Source: Planctomycetaceae bacterium (lineage in GTDB: Bacteria > Planctomycetota > UBA1135 > GCA-002686595). Taken from it: a stretch of 64,000 bases of DNA. The stretch spans positions 1-64,000 of the forward strand of contig WGMC01000030.1 of NCBI GenBank assembly GCA_016125265.1, in the 5' to 3' direction. Numbering within the stretch: the stretch's first letter is position 1; each line of letters starts with the position of its first letter. The notes under the pieces are model-generated. The model saw only the letters and a list, made by a program, of their open reading frames with translations, did no database searches and was not told the DNA's origin. The position numbers and the translations under genes are program-made. Positions 58,422 to 64,000 of the stretch are shown piece by piece.

Positions 58422-60104
58422 CTACGGGCGCCGCTCTGCCGCACCGAGTTGCCGGGCCAGGTGCTCGGACAGGCGGATGGCGAGGGCCACCAAAGTGTAC
58501 GTGGGATTGGCGCACCCGCTGGTGGGCAGCACCGACGCGCCAGCCGCGAACAGGTTCGCGGTGCCCCAGACACGCGCATCGGGGTCGACGACGCTGTTCT
58601 TGGGGTCGCTGCCCATACGCGTCGTGCCCATGTGGTGGGAGGCGTCCTGGTCGATGGGCCAGTGCTGCCCCACGGCGAGCGCCGTATCGAGGCGGCCCAA
58701 TCCGTTGGCTGCAAACTCGCGCTGCAACTCACCGTGCAGCTCCACTAGGGAGCGCTGGTCGAGTTCGGTGCAGCGGTGTACCACACGCGCCCGCGGCGAA
58801 CCGAACGAGTCCACTTGCGCCGAGAGCGTCACGCGGTTGTCCGGGTGCGGCTCCATCTCCATGAAGTTGCGCAGGCGCACGCGGCGCACCTTCGGCGATC
58901 GTTTTGCCAGGCGGAAGAACACGTACGCGAGCACACTCGGGCTGTGGCGCAGGAGATTCCACAACACGCCCAACCAACCCAGTAGGTCCTTGCGCTCGTT
59001 CTGCAGTGCCGAGTCGTCGCCCGTTTCGGAGTAGTCGCGCAGCTCGACGACACCTTCGCCCTTCGTGCTGGTGAATGCGCGTTTCAAGAACGCGGCGCGT
59101 TTGGCGAGCAGCACCAGCGACTCGACGCCTTCGTTGTCCGACCAGGGGAAGAGCGGTTCGAAGCGCACGTAGCTGTTGAGCAGGCCGCGACTGCGTTGCT
59201 CGGCCTCGGTGAGCCGTAGACCCGCGTACCCCGCGAACCCCCGGTACACACACCCGAAGAAGTAGGGCAGCTCTTGCACGGGCTGCGCTAGGTGGAGGAT
59301 GCCGTGGTAGTTCTTCGGGTGGTTCATCAGGTGGCGGCCCACCTGGTCGTGTGCGTTGCCGAGACCTCTCGCATCGCCGTCCCGAGAGACGAGCAGCAAT
59401 CGCGCGTTCTCGATGCCGCCCGCGGCCAACACGAACGCACGCGCGCGGATCTCGACCGTTTGGCCGCGGCCGGTGCGCACCCGCGCGGCGTGCACCAGAT
59501 CCTCCCCGTCCGCACCCTTGGCGCTGACGAGGCCCGTGACCGTGGCGCCCAGGTAGAGGTGCACGTCGGGACCGTCCCACAACTCGCGGAACTCCTTGGC
59601 GAAGTTCTGCGGTTCGGCGCAGGCGAGGAACACCTTCTCCTCCACGCGCTCGAACCGCGGGCGAAGGTCGCCGCGTTCGGCCACCCGCGCGAAACCGGTG
59701 GGCGCGAAGTCGTCCGGCGCCGCGAAGCGGTAGCGCTGGGCCGCGGCCTCGTAGTAGGGGAAGAGGGCCGCCCGTTCGATCGGCCAACCGGAAACCGCCA
59801 TCGCCGGCCGGACCTCGAAGTCGATGGGATCGAAGGGGCTGGACAGACCGGCCCACGTGGTCGAGGCCCCGCCGAGGATCCGCTCGCGGCTGTAGTCCTT
59901 GACGTGGATCCCCTCGCTCTCGACGCCCTTCAGCTCCTCGCCGAGGGCGGTGCGCCGCGCCCGGCCGCTCTCCAGCACACAAACCGAAAGTCCGCGCCCG
60001 CGGAGCTCGTTCGCCACCGTCGTGCCGGCGGGCCCGGACCCGATGATGCACAGGTCATAGGTGGACGGGGACTCGAGGTCCCGTGTGGCGAGATCGATCC
60101 TCAC
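58422..60104 (-). CDS. GMC-family FAD-dependent oxidoreductase
   Basis: This 560-residue flavoprotein has the FAD motif YDLCIIGSGPAGTTVANELR near residue 15, RILGGASTTWAGLSSPFDPI, FVLAAGGIENARLLLVS, and the C-terminal active-site region QDASHHMGTTRMGSDPKNSV with VDPDARVWGTANLFAAGASV. The HHMGTTRMG loop matches sugar or alcohol dehydrogenase members (gluconate or fructose dehydrogenase type). GTG 60104 is chosen because the FAD motif should lie near the N-terminus. The frame upstream runs through low-complexity repeat DNA and is not coding. The substrate is unknown; a polyol or sugar is likely. Confidence 0.88.
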   Translation of the reverse strand: MRIDLATRDLESPSTYDLCIIGSGPAGTTVANELRGRGLSVCVLESGRARRTALGEELKGVESEGIHVKDYSRERILGGASTTWAGLSSPFDPIDFEVRPAMAVSGWPIERAALFPYYEAAAQRYRFAAPDDFAPTGFARVAERGDLRPRFERVEEKVFLACAEPQNFAKEFRELWDGPDVHLYLGATVTGLVSAKGADGEDLVHAARVRTGRGQTVEIRARAFVLAAGGIENARLLLVSRDGDARGLGNAHDQVGRHLMNHPKNYHGILHLAQPVQELPYFFGCVYRGFAGYAGLRLTEAEQRSRGLLNSYVRFEPLFPWSDNEGVESLVLLAKRAAFLKRAFTSTKGEGVVELRDYSETGDDSALQNERKDLLGWLGVLWNLLRHSPSVLAYVFFRLAKRSPKVRRVRLRNFMEMEPHPDNRVTLSAQVDSFGSPRARVVHRCTELDQRSLVELHGELQREFAANGLGRLDTALAVGQHWPIDQDASHHMGTTRMGSDPKNSVVDPDARVWGTANLFAAGASVLPTSGCANPTYTLVALAIRLSEHLARQLGAAERRP

Positions 60105-60278
60105 GTGGGCGCGACCCAGTCGGTGCCGCGCGCCAAGGATAGCCCGCGGACCGCACGCACCGCGCCCGCGGCGAGCCTCGAGGATCCGCAAGAATCCCCG
60201 CAACCACCCGCGCGGGACCGCGTCTCCAGGGTGGAGGGAGGGGGTGGTGGGCCGAGGGCGTGCGGCGAGCGTCCCCCC

Positions 60279-60423
60279 GCGTTGCGCCGTTGCGCGCCGT
60301 CGCGAAGCGAACCGCACCGAACCGAGCGGGACCGCGACGCAGTGAACGGAAGCGAATCGCGCCGCGCCGCACGGCACCGCGCCGACCCGCGCCGCACTGC
60401 GCCGCACCGACCCGCGCCGTTCC
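60279..60423. repeat. Degenerate 5-bp-phased repeat, 29 units
   Basis: From 60279 to 60423 the sequence divides into 29 consecutive pentamers that all begin with G, for example gcgcc, gaagc, gaacc, gcacc, gaacc. The pentamers vary at the inner bases but keep the phase. The block sits between the Nudix gene stop and the GMC gene start, both on the minus strand. Apart from it, the 356-base gap (60105-60460) shows only a GC-rich stretch with gggaggg runs and no gene. Confidence 0.8.
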
Positions 60424-60460
60424 TCGCCCCGATCCGCGCCCGGGGGGTGCGGGCCGCTCG

Positions 60461-60880
60461 TCAGGCCGCGTGCAGCAGGGTGTGCAGGCGGATCAGGGCC
60501 GCCCGGTCGGCTTCCAACTCCAGGGCCGGGAAGGCCTGGGTCACTTCGGCCCAGCGGTACTCGCTCCAACGGGGGTCGAGGCGCGGCTCGTCCGACCGGT
60601 CGGCGCGGCAGCCGAAGCTCCACTCGATGACACGCTCGTCGCCGAGCACCACTTGGCTCGTCAGGTCCAGGTCGATCAGTTCCACGGGGCGCCCGAGACC
60701 CGTTTCGTCGACCACCTCACGCGCCACGGCAGTTTCGACCTTCTCGGCAAACCCGATCGGCCCGTGCAAGGGCGTCCAAAAACTCTCGATGCCGTGCCCG
60801 CTGCGCAGCAGCAGGTAGTGGGGTCGAGCCTCCTGGAAGCTGAACACAAACACGCGCACGCGGTGGGAGAGTTCGTACAT
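60461..60880 (-). CDS. Nudix hydrolase-family protein
   Basis: This 139-residue protein carries a Nudix box near residue 40: GPIGFAEKVETAVAREVVDE followed by TGL, matching G-x5-E-x7-R-E-V-x-D-E-x-G-L with the usual first Glu of EE replaced by Asp. The N-terminal VRVFVFSFQEARPHYLLLRS and the later WSEYRWAEVTQAFPALEL fit the fold. ATG 60880 is used; in-frame sequence upstream is proline- and arginine-rich and looks non-coding. Substrates of such single-domain members are nucleotide diphosphate derivatives. It is isolated between the kinase and GMC genes. Confidence 0.88.
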   Translation of the reverse strand: MYELSHRVRVFVFSFQEARPHYLLLRSGHGIESFWTPLHGPIGFAEKVETAVAREVVDETGLGRPVELIDLDLTSQVVLGDERVIEWSFGCRADRSDEPRLDPRWSEYRWAEVTQAFPALELEADRAALIRLHTLLHAA

Positions 60881-61039
60881 GGGGCCGTGGTGCGGGGTGG
60901 GAGCTACCGCTGGGCCACCAAGCGGGTTTGCTGGCCCTGGGGAACGGTTCCCTTGGGGCTTCGGCGGCAATTGGCCACCAACTTCAGTGGATGTTTGGTT
61001 GCGGTATCTCCGCGCGCCCAAGGCGTGACGGAGGCGCAC

Positions 61040-62467
61040 CTAAACGGCCGCCGTGTCCCGGGCTCCCGACGCGGCGAGTTCGGTGCCCGCCCGGGCCGCG
61101 CTCCGCCGGTCCGGCAGCCGCAGTTCGAACCGGGCCCCCCCGAGGGGCGAGTCGTCGACCAGGAGCTCCCCGCCGTGGGCCCGGGCCGCGCCCCGCGCGA
61201 TGGCCAGGCCGAGGCCGAAGCCGATCCGCCGCTCCTCCGCACCGGGGCCCCGCGCGCGCGGTTCGAAGATGTGCTCCCGTTGGGCCAGCGGCACACCGGG
61301 GCCGCTGTCGTCCACCGTCAGTCGCACACCGCCGCCGTCGTGCCGGAGGCGCACCTCGACGTGTCCCTTGGCAGGGCACCACTGGATCGCGTTGGCGATC
61401 AGGTTCTGCGCCGCCAGTCCGAGGGCCTCGCGTTCGCCTTGCACGTACACCTCGCCGTCCGTCTGGAGGTCGAGTTCTACACCGCGGCGTGCGGCGAGAT
61501 GTTGGTCGCGGGCCACACGTCGTTCGAGATCCGCCGCCAGGTCGAATCGCTCCAGCACATTGGGCTCGGCGCGCTCGTCGAGGGCCACGAACGTCACTAG
61601 GTTCTCGAGGGCTCGGCTCAGCTCGCGCAACTCGTCACGCTGCCGCGCGAGGACGGCGCGGTACTCCGCCGCGTCGCGGTTCCGCAGTAGGGCCACGTCG
61701 ATTTCGCTCAACAGGTTTTGCAGGGGAGCGCCCAACTCGTGCGCCAGCCCCGCGGTTACGAGCCGCGCCCGTTCCCGTTGGCTCGCCAACTGGGTGAGCA
61801 TCGTGCCGAGGGCATCCGTGACCTCGTTCAGCTCGCGCGGCGCATCGGGGAACTCGAAGGCGGCGCCGTCGCGGGACGAACGCACATTGCGCGCGCTCTT
61901 GGCCACACGCGCCAGCAATGCCGACGTGCGCTGCGCTGCCAACGCGCCAAAGCCGAGTCCAAAACAAACCCCGATACCACCGAGCAGGAGCGCGACCGCT
62001 CCGTAACTCGCCAGCATGTTTCGCTGGGCCGTGCCGTCCACCACAACCGCGACAGCCAACTTGGGAGTCAATGTCTGTGTGCGCCAGCGGTGCGCGCCAT
62101 CCCGCTGGGTCTGCGCCACGTGCCGCGCCGGTACGTCCTGGCGCAGCAGGTGTGGCGCGCCGGCCTCCAGCACCTCCGTGCCATTCGCCCCGTCGAACCA
62201 GAGTCGCGCCGCGAGCGGATTGGCGAGGTGATGCCCCTGCAGCACGGCGAGCATCTGCGCGAACTCCTCGGCGCTCGGCACTTGTGTGTCGAGCCGCAAC
62301 TCCAGTTCCTCGAGTTCCTCGAGAACCAACGCCTGAAGCTCGTGCTCCACCGATGCCTTCAGGAACAGGGCGCCGACACCGGCCACGGCCGCCGCCAATG
62401 CACCGGCGATCAGCGCATACCCAAGCGTCAGCCTGCGCTGCAGCGACCAGCGTTTGTCAGGGTTCAC
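61040..62467 (-). CDS. Two-component sensor histidine kinase
   Basis: This 475-residue kinase begins at GTG 62467, which overlaps the regulator stop as GTGA. TM1 is at about 12-36 (LGYALIAGALAAAVAGVGAL), an exported sensor of about 120 residues follows, and TM2 is at about 155-180 (YGAVALLLGGIGVCFGLGFG). The H-box is ARLVTAGLAHELGAPLQNLL near 247, the N-box NLIANAIQWCPAKG, and the G-boxes DDSGPGVPLAQREHIFEP and GFGLGLAIARGAARAHGG. Length and order resemble CusS/heavy-metal-type kinases. The signal is not known. Confidence 0.92.
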   Translation of the reverse strand: MNPDKRWSLQRRLTLGYALIAGALAAAVAGVGALFLKASVEHELQALVLEELEELELRLDTQVPSAEEFAQMLAVLQGHHLANPLAARLWFDGANGTEVLEAGAPHLLRQDVPARHVAQTQRDGAHRWRTQTLTPKLAVAVVVDGTAQRNMLASYGAVALLLGGIGVCFGLGFGALAAQRTSALLARVAKSARNVRSSRDGAAFEFPDAPRELNEVTDALGTMLTQLASQRERARLVTAGLAHELGAPLQNLLSEIDVALLRNRDAAEYRAVLARQRDELRELSRALENLVTFVALDERAEPNVLERFDLAADLERRVARDQHLAARRGVELDLQTDGEVYVQGEREALGLAAQNLIANAIQWCPAKGHVEVRLRHDGGGVRLTVDDSGPGVPLAQREHIFEPRARGPGAEERRIGFGLGLAIARGAARAHGGELLVDDSPLGGARFELRLPDRRSAARAGTELAASGARDTAAV

Positions 62468-63174
62468 GCGACGGAACCCCCGAGCTTGGAACGGTAGCCG
62501 CGGCCGACCACGGTTTCGATGGGAGCGAACGACCGGTTGACAAATCGCCGCCGCAGGCGCGCCACCGTCGCATCGACCAGGTTGGTGCCCGGGTCGAACT
62601 CGATGCCCCACACCTGGCGCAGCAGTGTTTCCCGCGAGAGCACCGCGCCGTCCGCCTCGACCAGTGTCCGCAGGAGGTCGAACTCGCGCGGGCTGAGTTC
62701 GAGGCGCAGGCCGTCCGCGTGCGCGGTGCGGCTTTCGAGGTCGAGACGCAGCGGCCCCAACTCGATGTGTGTGGGCTTGCTCCGCCGCCGCAGCACTGCG
62801 TCGAGGCGCGCCAGCAGCTCGTCGAGTGCAAACGGTTTGACGATGTAGTCGTCGGCACCGAGGCGCAAGCCGCGCACCCGATCCTCAACCGAGCGCCGCG
62901 CGCTGACGAACAGTACCGGCAGTTCGCCGCCGCGCGCCCGCATGAGCTCGAGCAACTCGAACCCCGAGCGCCCCGGCAACATCACGTCGAGCAACATCGC
63001 GTCCACCCGCGGCGCCGCGGGACTCTCCAGCAGGGCGAGGGCACCGTCCGTGTCCGCGACGGCTTCCGCGTCGATGCCATGCTCGCCGAGGCCGCGCACC
63101 AACAGGGATCGCAGCTTCGGATCGTCGTCCACGATCAGGACGCGCACGGCTCGCGAGGGAGTCGGTTCCGCCAT
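62464..63174 (-). CDS. OmpR-family response regulator
   Basis: This 236-residue regulator has the receiver motifs VRVLIVDDDPKLRSLLVRGL, the phospho-Asp in AMLLDVMLPGRSGFELLEL, LPVLFVSARRSVED and the Lys in DDYIVKPFALDELLARLDAV. The winged helix occupies 135-230, ending FAPIETVVGRGYRSK. Its stop overlaps the kinase start as GTGA, a standard regulator-then-kinase pair. It is divergent from the next gene, 138 bases away. The target genes are not evident; the neighbouring secreted protein is a candidate. Confidence 0.94.
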   Translation of the reverse strand: MAEPTPSRAVRVLIVDDDPKLRSLLVRGLGEHGIDAEAVADTDGALALLESPAAPRVDAMLLDVMLPGRSGFELLELMRARGGELPVLFVSARRSVEDRVRGLRLGADDYIVKPFALDELLARLDAVLRRRSKPTHIELGPLRLDLESRTAHADGLRLELSPREFDLLRTLVEADGAVLSRETLLRQVWGIEFDPGTNLVDATVARLRRRFVNRSFAPIETVVGRGYRSKLGGSVA

Positions 63175-63312
63175 CGACCTCCAGCATACGCAAACGGAGG
63201 GCGCCGACGTTGCGCTGCGGCGCCCGGCGACCGCGATCGCTCCGCGCCCCCCAACCGGTGCCCGTACCGCGCCCCGTACCGGTCCCGTCCCCCCAAAGGG
63301 TAGTCTCGCCCC

Positions 63313-64000
63313 ATGCGTTGGCCGGTCGGAGTTGCTCTGGTGTTGCTCCTGGCGCTCGGACTGGCGCTCGTCGCATCCCTAGCGAGCCGAACCGCTGCGA
63401 TCGACGGGCCCGGCGCGGGTCCGGCGGTGCGCCCGCCGGTGGAAGAGCCGTACGCAGCGGTGGCAGGCGAAGGTGCGCCGGCCGCTGTTCCCGGCCAGAC
63501 TCCCGACGTTGCCCCAGGGCCCGGCGGGGTGGAAACGGGCGCGCGCAGCGCGGTCGAACCGGAGTTCGAACCCGCGTCCATCGTGGTCCATCTTCGTTTG
63601 TTGCTCCCCGACGGAACGCCGGCCGAGGGTGCAGAAGTCGGGGCCGAAGTGGAGGGCAGCGACGTGCCCCCAAGCGGCGTGGCAGGGGCGGCGCCCAGGA
63701 AGAAGCGAGCAAGCGCGAGTCGAAAGGAGGCACCGCGACGCGCTCTGGTCGCGACGGATGCCGACGGCCGGTGCACCCTGCGGTTGGCGTCCGGGCGGTG
63801 GATTCGCGTCGCCGCCCGCCATGCGGAGGGCACGCTGGCCAAGCAGTGGCCAATCGAGCCCGGCGAACACGAGGTGGAGTTGACGCTCGCGCCCGCGGTG
63901 CGACTGGTCGGCTTCGTCCGGAGCCTCGTCACCGGCGAGCCGATCCAGGGGGCGAGTGTGTTTCAGGACTTCGCGAAGTCCCCGCTGCTTCCACCCGCGA
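63313..64000 (+). CDS. Secreted protein with carboxypeptidase-regulatory-like domain (incomplete at window end)
   Basis: The gene starts at ATG 63313 and is still open at the window end, so at least 229 residues are seen. An N-terminal signal or anchor (VGVALVLLLALGLALVASLA) leads to an Ala/Pro/Gly-rich linker. A beta-sandwich-like stretch then follows, with IVVHLRLLLPDGTPAEGAEV and ATDADGRCTLRLASGRWIRV, the pattern of carboxypeptidase regulatory-like domains. A second such unit starts at VRLVGFVRSLVTGEPIQGAS. The basic insert PRKKRASASRKEAPRRA interrupts the first unit. It is divergent from the two-component pair. The full domain set lies outside the window. Confidence 0.8.
   Translation, partial: MRWPVGVALVLLLALGLALVASLASRTAAIDGPGAGPAVRPPVEEPYAAVAGEGAPAAVPGQTPDVAPGPGGVETGARSAVEPEFEPASIVVHLRLLLPDGTPAEGAEVGAEVEGSDVPPSGVAGAAPRKKRASASRKEAPRRALVATDADGRCTLRLASGRWIRVAARHAEGTLAKQWPIEPGEHEVELTLAPAVRLVGFVRSLVTGEPIQGASVFQDFAKSPLLPPA

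Noticed and set aside
60105-60623. N-terminal extension of the GMC oxidoreductase
   Set aside because: The extension runs through the 5-base-phased repeat and into the Nudix gene; the FAD motif belongs near the N-terminus, which fits GTG 60104.

Overview
The window is GC-rich bacterial chromosome with tight gene packing. About 49 protein genes lie on both strands, and I see no rRNA, tRNA, CRISPR array or intact transposase. Several traits point to Planctomycetota, probably one of its marine high-GC lineages: an adjacent DUF1800/DUF1501 pair, secreted FG-GAP propeller proteins, ECF sigma factors coupled to membrane-bound partners, a GMC oxidoreductase next to a Gfo/Idh-like protein, and REP-like intergenic palindromes. 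The phylum is an inference from gene content; no marker gene such as 16S is present.

Layout. 0.3-4.7 kb: an ECF sigma factor, a zinc-finger anti-sigma factor and a small membrane protein with overlapping ends, then a GspL/PilM-like and GspM/PilO-like pair and a DCC-family protein. 4.8-10.0 kb: a small hypothetical, a possible group II intron remnant, a secreted propeller-like gene broken by an in-frame TAG, and an FG-GAP protein. 10.1-18.6 kb, minus strand: an SDR-type epimerase, a repeat cluster, carB, aroB, a two-TM hypothetical and a class-I-GATase-like peptidase. 18.8-31.9 kb: a CaCA exchanger, DUF4870 protein, agmatinase-family enzyme, ECF sigma with a VWA membrane partner, DUF423 protein, phosphatase-fold lipoprotein, feruloyl-CoA-synthase-like ligase, FG-GAP lipoprotein, and an SGNH/MBOAT pair for O-acylation. 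31.9-38.3 kb: a pseudouridine synthase, a biotin operon (bioB, fused bioF-bioD, bioA) and tryptophan 2,3-dioxygenase.

38.5-51.8 kb is a nearly complete phosphate-starvation locus: phoB, phoR, a coupled secreted protein, a divergent OprP/OprO-type porin, pstS, pstC, pstA, pstB, a four-repeat lipoprotein of unknown function, and phoU. The porin would admit phosphate through the outer membrane, PstS would bind it, PstCAB would import it, and PhoR/PhoU would report transport status to PhoB. 51.8-64 kb: a second REP-like cluster, a UbiD-family decarboxylase, DUF1800 and DUF1501 proteins, a Rossmann protein and GMC oxidoreductase pair, a Nudix hydrolase, a second two-component system, and the start of a secreted protein cut by the window end.

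Many operon joints use ATGA, GTGA or TGATG overlaps, which suggests routine translational coupling. The points most worth a second look are the BioF-BioD fusion, the four-repeat lipoprotein inside the pst operon, the REP-like clusters with a 26-bp minisatellite, the 5-bp-phased repeat near 60.3 kb, the possible group II intron domain V, and the in-frame TAG at 5551.
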